Shown here piece by piece: positions 1 to 5,388 of a stretch of DNA of 10,028 nucleotides. The notes under the pieces were generated by a model that made no database searches, was not told the origin of the DNA, and saw only the letters and a program-made list of their open reading frames with translations. A program made the translations under genes and the position numbers. The DNA comes from Gallionellaceae bacterium (GTDB taxonomy: Bacteria; Pseudomonadota; Gammaproteobacteria; Burkholderiales; Gallionellaceae): contig DMCN01000030.1 in NCBI GenBank assembly GCA_003445795.1, positions 13,174 through 23,201 of the forward strand, read 5' to 3'. Each line of letters opens with the position of its first letter. Position 1 is the stretch's first letter.

Positions 1-119
1 CGTTGCTCGACTGGTCAGGCCTCCGCATAAACTCGCACGACCCGCTGCGCGGTCACGTGCTCAAACATATGCGTCGGAAAGCCCCCGGCTGTCCTGCGCT
101 ACTCGGCGGCGCACAGGGG
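1..119 (-). repeat. Left arm of a long inverted repeat (intergenic repeat element, cut by window edge)
   Basis: This stretch is the reverse complement of 1358-1476. Position i pairs with 1477-i throughout, so there are no indels. By eye 8 of 119 positions differ, five of them clustered at 11-17. The block 21-78 is identical in both copies. Translations of it give only low-complexity Arg/Pro/Ala-rich frames, so I treat it as non-coding repeat DNA. The element probably continues to the left beyond the window, because the right copy extends well past the paired region. Repeats of this general look are frequent between genes in Gallionella-like betaproteobacteria; that is recollection, not a search. 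Confidence 0.85.
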
Positions 120-125
120 CAAGAA

Positions 126-169
126 AGTCAAAAGCGAAAAGCAAACATGGCGGGCATTGCCCGCCATGT
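126..169 (-). terminator. Terminator-like hairpin downstream of the orphan membrane protein gene
   Basis: A perfect 11-bp stem is formed by ACATGGCGGGC (145-155) and GCCCGCCATGT (159-169) around a 3-base loop. Read on the minus strand it follows the stop codon of the gene at 211-1116 by about 40 bases. It is followed by a T-rich tract (TTGCTTTTCGCTTTTGAC), as expected for an intrinsic terminator, although the T run is interrupted. It also belongs to the flanking repeat, because the right copy has a different hairpin at the equivalent place. Confidence 0.55.
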
Positions 170-210
170 CATACATGCGGCGCAATATGGATTGCGCCCA
201 CGCACCCTGG

Positions 211-1116
211 TTACCGGAAAAATGATGAAGCCCAGAACACAAATGCAACTGGTGCCCAATACTCTATTGGCAACCATATGAACGTGTATTTTTTTCCATT
301 TCTTGGAATGCGTCTGTTTAAGAATGAACCCATTGCCCAGACAGCCAACCCAGCACCGATACCACCAAGAAGCTTTGGCCATGCTGTTGCGGTGTAGTAC
401 CCATCACCGAAGATGGTATCAATACTCAAATTCACAAAAGCTGCAGCCACAAATGCAACAGGCAGAGTAAAAATCCCCCAATTGATACGCGATGGATTTT
501 TATCTTGAGAAGCGACAGATGAGAGTGGGATTGGTGGCGCATATCTAGCAGGCCAACCACTGCGATCATTTGCACTACCAACCAACACGAAGGATTCATT
601 CTCACAAAAGTCATCATTAACATCTATGCCACACATACTTTTGACTGTATTGCTTGCCACAAACTCAGACTTACCTGACATCACCTCAAGATGGCTTAAG
701 GCTTTTCTTAAATCCTTTTCAAACTCACCTTCCCCGTATGTCCAATCCAACTCTTCGGTGCGAACGATAATGTTCGGCATACTTTCTGATTCAAGCCTGC
801 TAATCCACTCTAAATAAGTGTCATGCCTGATATTTCCCAGGCCTTGTTTTATGAGATGAGAAAATTGCTTTAACCTTGCTATGCCCACCTGCCTATTAGC
901 TAATAAATACGGGTACGCTCTTTCATCCTCAGAAAACCCATTGCGATCCGTTGGCGATATTTTTATATCGGACTCTCTAAAAATGATAAGCCAGTACAGT
1001 GGGATGCAATATTGTGTTTCATATTCTGTTCCGCAATTCTTAAAAAAAATATCCCACTCACCTTTTTTTGGAATCTCAGTTGCTGTGGTGCAGTATAAAT
1101 AAACCCGGTTTCCCAT
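211..1116 (-). CDS. Orphan A/T-rich protein, soluble N-terminal domain plus three C-terminal membrane segments (possibly DUF7822-like)
   Basis: This is a 301-residue protein of unknown function. I chose the ATG at 1116 because AAAGGA lies 7 bases upstream and the protein then begins MGNRVYLY. A TTG 18 bases further out is possible but less convincing. Residues 1 to about 205 look soluble, with a mixed helix/strand pattern. Hydrophobic segments at about 211-230, 247-266 and 286-300 suggest a C-terminal membrane anchor, with the C-terminus ending almost directly after the last segment. The start resembles the MANRSYLY opening I associate with DUF7822 proteins, whose function is unknown; this family call is tentative. 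The gene is clearly richer in A/T than its surroundings: the 60 bases from 961 contain 21 G/C, against 40 in the 60 bases from 8461. It sits alone between inverted repeats. This suggests acquisition by transfer, but no mobility gene is visible. Confidence 0.75.
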   Translation of the reverse strand: MGNRVYLYCTTATEIPKKGEWDIFFKNCGTEYETQYCIPLYWLIIFRESDIKISPTDRNGFSEDERAYPYLLANRQVGIARLKQFSHLIKQGLGNIRHDTYLEWISRLESESMPNIIVRTEELDWTYGEGEFEKDLRKALSHLEVMSGKSEFVASNTVKSMCGIDVNDDFCENESFVLVGSANDRSGWPARYAPPIPLSSVASQDKNPSRINWGIFTLPVAFVAAAFVNLSIDTIFGDGYYTATAWPKLLGGIGAGLAVWAMGSFLNRRIPRNGKKYTFIWLPIEYWAPVAFVFWASSFFR

Positions 1117-1138
1117 TCTTCGGTCCTTTGCCAAACAT
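1076..1138 (-). CDS. Possible 20-residue leader peptide overlapping the start of the orphan gene
   Basis: An ATG at 1138 is preceded by a very strong Shine-Dalgarno (GGGGGAGG, 8-base spacer). It opens a 20-codon frame beginning MFGKG that ends in TGA at 1076-1078. It overlaps the first 41 bases of the 301-residue gene in another frame. It could be a coupled leader peptide, a remnant of a lost upstream gene, or chance. The peptide has no recognisable family. The only support is the ribosome site and the position. Confidence 0.25.
   Translation of the reverse strand: MFGKGPKNGKPGLFILHHSN
1124..1129 (-). promoter_or_regulatory. Ribosome binding site that decides the start of the orphan gene
   Basis: On the minus strand AAAGGA precedes the ATG at 1116 with a 7-base spacer. 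The alternative in-frame TTG at 1134 has an in-frame TAA only two codons upstream, and its best ribosome site belongs to another ATG at 1138 in a different frame. The 1116 start is therefore preferred. Confidence 0.6.
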
Positions 1139-1306
1139 TAAGTTGACCTCCCCCGGTTTTTCGTTTTCCGAGAGCAGGCGTTTATGCTTCCAGCTTGCAT
1201 GGGGCACTAAGCATAGCGCATTGCACCGGATATTCGTATTCAAGACTGAGTGATGTCCGTTGGTTATTGCGAAACCTGAATGTGCCGGAGTGAAATTGTT
1301 TTGGTT

Positions 1307-1353
1307 ATGCAGGGCAGCTTGCTGCCCTGCATCTGCCTTTGACTTTCGCTTTT
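1307..1353 (+). terminator. Terminator-like hairpin at the inner edge of the right repeat copy
   Basis: ATGCAGGGCAG (1307-1317) and CTGCCCTGCAT (1322-1332) form a perfect 11-bp stem around the loop CTTG. A T-rich tract with CTTT and CTTTT runs follows up to 1353. It sits where the left copy has its own hairpin at 145-169, yet the stem sequence is different. No plus-strand gene ends here inside the window, so its role as a terminator is unproven; it may simply be part of the repeat's structure. Confidence 0.45.
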
Positions 1354-1357
1354 CCTT

Positions 1358-1476
1358 CCCCTGTGCACCGCCGAGTAGCGCAGGACAGCCGGGGGCAGTC
1401 CGACGCATATGTTTGAGCACGTGACCGCGCAGCGGGTCGTGCGAGTTTATGCGGAGGCCCGGCTGTTCGAGCAACG
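1358..1476 (+). repeat. Right arm of the long inverted repeat
   Basis: Reverse-complement partner of 1-119 (see that entry for the comparison). The arms enclose about 1.24 kb that contains the orphan membrane-protein gene and both hairpins. Outside the arm the sequence continues as part of the same intergenic element, with CCCC-GAA-GGGG at 1484-1494 and further stems up to about 1615. Confidence 0.85.
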
Positions 1477-1615
1477 CAGGGAACCCCGAAGGGGCGGCGC
1501 ACCGGGGGCGCCTTCTTTGGGTTACCTTTCTTGGCAAGACAAGAAAGGTAACTAGCTGTCGGGCTACCCCCGACGGTGTTGGCTTTGAATTTGAAAACCA
1601 GCGGGCTTCGCCCAT
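1477..1615 (+). repeat. Outer part of the intergenic repeat, with strong stem-loops
   Basis: This stretch holds no gene that I can support; its open frames are Arg/Pro/Gly-rich and lack family resemblance. It contains a perfect 13-bp stem, GTTACCTTTCTTG (1521-1533) with CAAGAAAGGTAAC (1540-1552), around the 6-base loop GCAAGA. A second short stem is GTCGGG (1558-1563) with CCCGAC (1569-1574). A third is CCCC-GAA-GGGG at 1484-1494. The density of palindromes fits a structured repeat unit rather than coding DNA. The matching part of the left copy would lie outside the window. Confidence 0.65.
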
Positions 1616-1768
1616 CCTTCGACAAGCTCAGGACGAACGGTCTCAGGTATCCACAGGCAGCACGCCGCTTCGCGGCGACCCTTCGACAGGCTCAGGGCGA
1701 ACGGTTTCAGGTGATCATGCTTAGACAGACCTGTCCTGAGCAACGTCGAAGGGCTCAGCACGAACGGT
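1616..1768. repeat. Cluster of three REP-like short palindromic repeats
   Basis: Copy one (1616-1640) and copy two (1680-1704) are direct repeats with the shared form CCTTCGACA-GCTCAGG-CGAACGG, and each is followed by a CTCAGGT or TTCAGGT tail. Copy three (1730-1768) is rearranged: an inverted, diverged copy (1730-1752) runs directly into the second half of a direct copy (GCTCAGCACGAACGGT, 1753-1768). The units have TTCG and CGAA ends that can pair. Between copies one and two is a separate hairpin, CGCCGC-TTC-GCGGCG (1663-1677). This repeat family is widespread in environmental proteobacterial genomes and is often mistranslated as peptides containing SLSKG or FDKLRTNG. The cluster stops 5 bases short of the downstream stop codon. 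Confidence 0.8.
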
Positions 1769-1773
1769 TAAAG

Positions 1774-2628
1774 TTACTTCAACAAATCCATCACCGTCGA
1801 ATACCTCAACCTAACCCCCAACTCCCTCTTCATCCTCCCATTCACCAACCTCCTCGATTCATTCACAAACGACAACAACGATTCCGGCAACACCCGCTGC
1901 GCTTCTGCGCGGCTGATGCGCGGCGGTCGCGGCAGGCGGTAAGCATCCGCCACGATATCGAAATAGTCGCCCATCTTCATCTCGCCATCGCCACTAGCGT
2001 GATACACGCGGTTCGGTTTGCCGCGTTGCAGCGCAGCGACGATGATGCGCGCGAGATCGTCGGCGTGGATGTGGTTGGTGTAGCCGTCTTCTGCCGCGTC
2101 GAGGGCGGGGGTGGAGGAGCGAATGCGTTCCAGTGGCAGGCGCTCGGCGGCATAGATGCCGGGCACGCGCAGGATGGTGGCGTGTACGCCGTTGCGTCTG
2201 GCCCAGCGACGTATCTGTTGCTCGGCATCGACGCGGCGTTGCGCTCTGGCGGTTCGCGGCCGGACAGGTCTGGTCTCGTCCACATAGGCACCGCCACTGT
2301 CACCATAGACGCCACTGGTGCTGATGTAGATGAGTCGTTTGGGCAATGTGCCTTGCGACAGCGCGGCAAGCAGGTGACGGGTGCGGTTGTCGCCAGTGCC
2401 GGTATTGGGCGGCGGGGCGAGATGCAGCACGACATCGGCCAGACCGGCAATTTTCGATAGCTGCTTGCGACTGTCGAGATCGCCGATGACGGGGGTGACG
2501 CCCTGCTCGCGCAACCCTGTGCTGCGTGTGGCATTGCGCACCAGCGCGTAGAGCCGGTAATGCCCTGCAAGCAACGGGATGGTGCGCCGCGCGATGTCGC
2601 CGCAGCCGATGATGAGCAAACGTTTCAT
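1774..2628 (-). CDS. Atypical SDR-family NAD(P)-binding epimerase/dehydratase-like protein
   Basis: A 284-residue Rossmann-fold protein of the extended/atypical short-chain dehydrogenase family. Visible motifs, in order: dinucleotide-binding loop GCGDIARR (8-15) after the first strand; GDLD (49-52); HLAPPP (69-74); YISTSGVYGD (101-110); LRVPGIY (153-159); NHIHADDLAR (185-194). The usual catalytic YxxxK is not seen after the STSGVYG strand. The corresponding helix reads RRVDAEQQ (131-138), so classical dehydrogenase chemistry is doubtful. The ATG at 2628 gives the canonical MKRLLIIGCGD start; no good ribosome site precedes it, and longer starts only add sequence overlapping the divergent gene. 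It is divergent from the Fe-S/flavin reductase gene 49 bases away. The substrate is unknown; the family acts on nucleotide-sugar-like or other small molecules. Confidence 0.85.
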   Translation of the reverse strand: MKRLLIIGCGDIARRTIPLLAGHYRLYALVRNATRSTGLREQGVTPVIGDLDSRKQLSKIAGLADVVLHLAPPPNTGTGDNRTRHLLAALSQGTLPKRLIYISTSGVYGDSGGAYVDETRPVRPRTARAQRRVDAEQQIRRWARRNGVHATILRVPGIYAAERLPLERIRSSTPALDAAEDGYTNHIHADDLARIIVAALQRGKPNRVYHASGDGEMKMGDYFDIVADAYRLPRPPRISRAEAQRVLPESLLSFVNESRRLVNGRMKRELGVRLRYSTVMDLLK

Positions 2629-2649
2629 TCCGGAATTATGCGTTAAAAT
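2622..2649 (+). promoter_or_regulatory. Candidate promoter for the Fe-S/flavin reductase gene
   Basis: TAAAAT at 2644-2649 is a reasonable -10 element. With a 16-base spacer the -35 position would be GTTTCA (2622-2627), a weak match that overlaps the start of the divergent SDR gene. The predicted 5' leader would be a little over 20 bases. On the opposite strand CATAAT (2635-2640) lies directly before the SDR start, which would imply a leaderless transcript for that gene. Confidence 0.35.
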
Positions 2650-2677
2650 CGCGGCCTTTATTTGACGGATGCGACCC

Positions 2678-3679
2678 ATGAGCTTCAAGACCACCATACA
2701 GCCCAGCAACCACTCCTTCCCCATCAACAAGGAGGAGACCATCCTGGAAGCCGCGCTGGCGCATGGATTGACGTTGCCGTACAGCTGCCGCGACGGCGCT
2801 TGCGGGGCGTGCAAGGGCAAGGTGCTGAGCGGTGCGGTGGATCACGGCAAGGCGCAGGCCTTTGCGCTGAGCGAGGAGGAGAAGGCCGCCGGGATGGCGT
2901 TGTTCTGCTGCGCCAAGCCGTTCTCCGACCTGGTCATCGAAAGCCACGAGGTCACCACCGCTGAGGAGATCGTGGTGAAGACGCTGCCTTGCCGCGTGGA
3001 AAAGATGGTGAAGCTGACCGACGACATCATGGCGCTATTCCTTAAACTGCCCGCGAACGAACGCCTGCAATACCTCTCCGGCCAATATATCGACATCCTG
3101 CAAAAGGAAGGCAAGCCGCGCAGCTTCTCGCTGGCCAATGCGCCGCACAACGACGAGCTGCTGGAATTGCACGTGCGCAACATCCCCGGCGGCACCTTCA
3201 CCCAGCATGTGTTCAACGGGATGAAGGAACGCGACATCCTGCGCATCAAGGGGCCGCTGGGCACCTTCTGCCTGCACGAGGATTCGCCCAAGCCCATCCT
3301 GTTCGTCGCCAGCGGCACCGGCTTCGCACCGGTGAAGGCGATCATCGAGCACGCGCTGCACATCGGCTTCAAGCGCGAGATGCATTTCTACTGGGGCGTG
3401 CGCCTGCAGGCCGACCTGTACATGCTGGACAAGGTGAAGGAGTGGGAGGCGCAGGGCATCAAGTTCACGCCCGTGGTCTCCGATGAAGCCTGGAATGGCC
3501 GCGCTGGTTTCGTGCACCAGGCGGTGCTGGACGACTTCAAGGATCTGTCGGGTTACGCGGTGTATGCCTGCGGCGCACCGGTGGTGGTGGAAGCAGCCCA
3601 CCGCGAGTTCACCACCCAGTGCGGCTTGCCGAACGACGCGTTCTTCTCGGACGTGTTCACTTTCGTGCCGAAGGCCTGA
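2678..3679 (+). CDS. [2Fe-2S] ferredoxin/FAD/NAD(P)H oxidoreductase, AscD/phenol-hydroxylase-reductase type
   Basis: A 333-residue electron-transfer reductase: NAD(P)H reduces FAD, and electrons then leave one at a time through a plant-type [2Fe-2S] centre to a partner protein. The N-terminal ferredoxin domain (about 1-95) carries the cluster ligands Cys37, Cys42, Cys45 and Cys77 or Cys78. The FAD domain has RSFSLAN (148-154). The NAD(P) domain has SGTGFAPVK (212-220) and CGAP (298-301). This arrangement matches CDP-6-deoxy-3,4-glucoseen reductase (AscD), the usual automatic name, and the reductases of phenol or toluene hydroxylases. No sugar-biosynthesis or hydroxylase gene lies nearby, so the true partner is unknown. 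I chose ATG 2678 (start MSFKTT) because GGA lies 8 bases upstream; ATG 2669 would add three residues and has no ribosome site. Confidence 0.92.
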   Translation: MSFKTTIQPSNHSFPINKEETILEAALAHGLTLPYSCRDGACGACKGKVLSGAVDHGKAQAFALSEEEKAAGMALFCCAKPFSDLVIESHEVTTAEEIVVKTLPCRVEKMVKLTDDIMALFLKLPANERLQYLSGQYIDILQKEGKPRSFSLANAPHNDELLELHVRNIPGGTFTQHVFNGMKERDILRIKGPLGTFCLHEDSPKPILFVASGTGFAPVKAIIEHALHIGFKREMHFYWGVRLQADLYMLDKVKEWEAQGIKFTPVVSDEAWNGRAGFVHQAVLDDFKDLSGYAVYACGAPVVVEAAHREFTTQCGLPNDAFFSDVFTFVPKA

Positions 3680-3683
3680 AACT

Positions 3684-4073
3684 CTATTTCGTACTCTTGC
3701 CGGACCGGTTGGCCCAATAGATGAGATTGGGCTGCACCGCCTGGAAGCGCGCATCATCCCTTATCAACTCGCTCAGTTCGCCCGGCCCGGGGTCCTTGGC
3801 CAGGACCAGCAGATAGGTCTCTCCGCCCAGCGCATGGCTCTCCTTGATACCGTAACGCCCGAACAGATCGGCGATCGCGCTCTCCTGCGCCTCGGGGACT
3901 AGAGTAATCAAATATTCGTTGGGTACGCGCGCTTGGCGGTCAGCCACCCCATACTTGGATGCCGCAGGTTTTGCGACAGGAGAATCTGAGACCGGCGCAC
4001 GGTGGCATGCCGAAACAGCCACCATCATGGCGCCGATCAACCACATCGAAAGGATGCGCATATCACGTCCCAT
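3684..4073 (-). CDS. Small lipoprotein with inhibitor-I9/subtilisin-propeptide-like domain
   Basis: A 129-residue secreted lipoprotein. The ATG at 4073 is supported by AGGAG with a 6-base spacer. A hydrophobic signal segment (6-19) leads to the lipobox VSAC with Cys23, the predicted lipidation site; His follows, so there is no Asp+2 inner-membrane retention signal. After a Pro/Ala-rich linker the mature domain (about 50-122) runs VPNEYLITL, a helix with LFGRYGI, LGGETYLLVL, another helix, then AVQPNLIYW. This strand-helix-strand pattern with a terminal QPN resembles inhibitor I9 domains, which fold and inhibit subtilisin-like proteases; the assignment is from pattern only. No S8 protease gene is in the window, so it would act as a stand-alone inhibitor or have another role. 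It converges on the reductase gene with a 4-base gap and no terminator between them. Confidence 0.8.
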   Translation of the reverse strand: MGRDMRILSMWLIGAMMVAVSACHRAPVSDSPVAKPAASKYGVADRQARVPNEYLITLVPEAQESAIADLFGRYGIKESHALGGETYLLVLAKDPGPGELSELIRDDARFQAVQPNLIYWANRSGKSTK

Positions 4074-4079
4074 CTCAAT

Positions 4080-4084
4080 CTCCT
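4080..4084 (-). promoter_or_regulatory. Ribosome binding site of the small lipoprotein gene
   Basis: AGGAG on the minus strand, 6 bases before the ATG at 4073. A second in-frame ATG at 4061 has only GGA before it, inside the coding sequence, so the longer start is preferred. Confidence 0.65.
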
Positions 4085-4128
4085 GAAAAACCGCTGACTG
4101 CCGTTACCTGTGGCCAAACCACTGCCCG

Positions 4129-4152
4129 AACTCTAACAGTACTGTTCAAGTT
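4129..4152. promoter_or_regulatory. 24-bp dyad upstream of the lipoprotein gene, operator-like
   Basis: The centre is a perfect 12-bp palindrome, AACAGT at 4135-4140 and ACTGTT at 4141-4146. After a 2-base mismatch on each side the symmetry resumes with AACT (4129-4132) and AGTT (4149-4152). It lies 56 bases upstream of the lipoprotein ATG, in the non-coding gap after hemY. That is a suitable place for a dimeric regulator. No spacer loop exists, so it is less likely to be an RNA hairpin. The regulator is unknown. Confidence 0.4.
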
Positions 4153-4218
4153 GGAATATAGGCCAAAAGATATAGAACCATGCCTATACCTTTATGGATA
4201 CGGCGGTAGATCACAGGG

Positions 4219-5388
4219 TTATTGAACCTGCGTGGCTTTCTGGAAATAAGCCAAGGCGTGTTCCTGCTTGCCCATCTTCTCGGCCAACTGCCCGAGCGCG
4301 GTGAAAGCTGCGCGGCTGGTCTTCAGGCTGAGGCTGGCATCGAGGTAGCTCTGGGCCTTGCCCCACAATTTCTGGTGCATGCAAAGTTTGCCCAGGGCGA
4401 GCATGAGTCCGGCATCGTCGGTGTGCTGGTTTAGCCAGCGTTCAGCCTGCTCGATCTGGGCGATGTTGTTGTCGCTGTGGCACTCGCCGAACAGGGTGAC
4501 CAGTTCGCTGTCCCACTGCGCGTTGAGGCTTTCGGCCAGCAGGTGTTGCGCGCTTTCGCAATCGCCGAGCCTGCCGAAGGCCTGTGCCGCAACTGTGGCG
4601 ATCTTGCTGCGCCGCTTGATGTCGTTCGGGATGGCTTTCCACAAGGCGCGCAGAGCCGGCAGGTCCGTCGCTTGGGTACCCAGCTTCTCCAGCCATGCCT
4701 GCTGGCGCATCTGCACGGCGACCACCTTGTCGATGGCATTGCGCTTCTCCAGTTGCGTCATCACTTCGAGCACGGCGTCCCAGTTGCGCGCTTGCTGCTG
4801 CGCTTTCAGTTCCAGGCCGAGTGCACCTACATGCTTGTGCATGCCGGTGTCGCTCAGCTCCTTCAGCGAGTTGAGCGCGGATTGGGGCTGCTTCTGGTCA
4901 AGCAGGAATTCGGCTTTTGCCATCAGGCGCATGGTGGATTCGCCCACGCTCTTGCCTTCGGCTTGCACCAGATAGGCATCGCGCTTGTCGAATTCGCGCT
5001 GCTCGTGCGCGGCGCGTGCCGCGACGATGGGATTCAGTCCGGAGTTCTCGCCCAGCTCCATGGCACGCACGGCTGCCTTCTCCGCTGCCGCAAAACGTCC
5101 CTCGAAATACGCCTTGAGCGCTTCCATCATCGCGGTGCGGCCCTTGCTGGCGGCACGCTCTTCGCGGAAGCTGCGTACATATTCGGGCAGGTTCAGCGTG
5201 ACGAAAGTCATACGCACCAGCAGATAGCCAAGCACGAAGACGGCGAGCAGGACAAACACGAACAGCGTCAGCGACATCTCCATCTTGTAGGGCGGGAAGA
5301 CGAATTGAACGTAGCCGGGATTGTGCGCGACCATGGTCACCGCTACGGCGGCGGCGAACAGGCCGACGAGCCAGAGCAGCCACTTCAT
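4219..5388 (-). CDS. hemY: HemY, membrane-anchored TPR protein of the heme cluster
   Basis: A 389-residue protein of the proteobacterial HemY family, which is not the protoporphyrinogen oxidase of Gram-positive bacteria that shares the symbol. Two N-terminal membrane segments (about 3-20 and 39-58) with a conserved NPGYV motif between them (23-27) are followed by a charged linker (FREERAASKGR). A long helical, tetratricopeptide-like C-terminal region follows; the clearest repeat is near 343-385. The length is normal for the family. The ATG overlaps the hemX stop as ATGA, indicating translational coupling, and GGGGTG lies just upstream inside hemX. The family is thought to have an accessory role in late heme or tetrapyrrole handling at the inner membrane; the exact biochemical role is unsettled. 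It is the last gene of the operon, and no clear intrinsic terminator follows it. Confidence 0.94.
   Translation of the reverse strand: MKWLLWLVGLFAAAVAVTMVAHNPGYVQFVFPPYKMEMSLTLFVFVLLAVFVLGYLLVRMTFVTLNLPEYVRSFREERAASKGRTAMMEALKAYFEGRFAAAEKAAVRAMELGENSGLNPIVAARAAHEQREFDKRDAYLVQAEGKSVGESTMRLMAKAEFLLDQKQPQSALNSLKELSDTGMHKHVGALGLELKAQQQARNWDAVLEVMTQLEKRNAIDKVVAVQMRQQAWLEKLGTQATDLPALRALWKAIPNDIKRRSKIATVAAQAFGRLGDCESAQHLLAESLNAQWDSELVTLFGECHSDNNIAQIEQAERWLNQHTDDAGLMLALGKLCMHQKLWGKAQSYLDASLSLKTSRAAFTALGQLAEKMGKQEHALAYFQKATQVQ

Noticed and set aside
3..281. Plus-strand 92-codon frame at the left edge
   Set aside because: It runs through the left repeat arm and the terminator hairpin, then antisense into the orphan gene; it is a by-product of the repeat.
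1170..1200. Plus-strand TTTATGCTTCC resembling part of the lac promoter
   Set aside because: No matching -35 element and no plus-strand gene follows; likely chance.
1358..1476. Integron attC site for the orphan gene
   Set aside because: The two flanking copies are in inverted rather than direct orientation, and the core-site consensus (RYYYAAC/GTTRRRY pairs) is not arranged as in attC.
1076..1625. Minus-strand open frames of 179 and 106 residues across the right repeat
   Set aside because: They translate the intergenic repeat and its hairpins, are Arg/Pro/Ala/Gly-rich, and have no family pattern. Only the last 20 codons next to a ribosome site were kept as a tentative leader peptide.
1616..1768. 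Possible CRISPR array
   Set aside because: There are only three units, with unequal spacing, one inverted, and diverged repeats; no leader or cas gene is present. REP-like elements explain it.
1576..2460. Plus-strand 294-codon frame
   Set aside because: It reads the REP array (giving the well-known FDKLRTNG-type artefact) and then the antisense strand of the SDR gene, whose own motifs are clear on the other strand.
4157..4195. Weak inverted pair TATAGGC/GCCTATA after hemY as a terminator
   Set aside because: The loop is long, the stem is A/T-rich and no T tract follows on the minus strand, so it is not a convincing hemY terminator.
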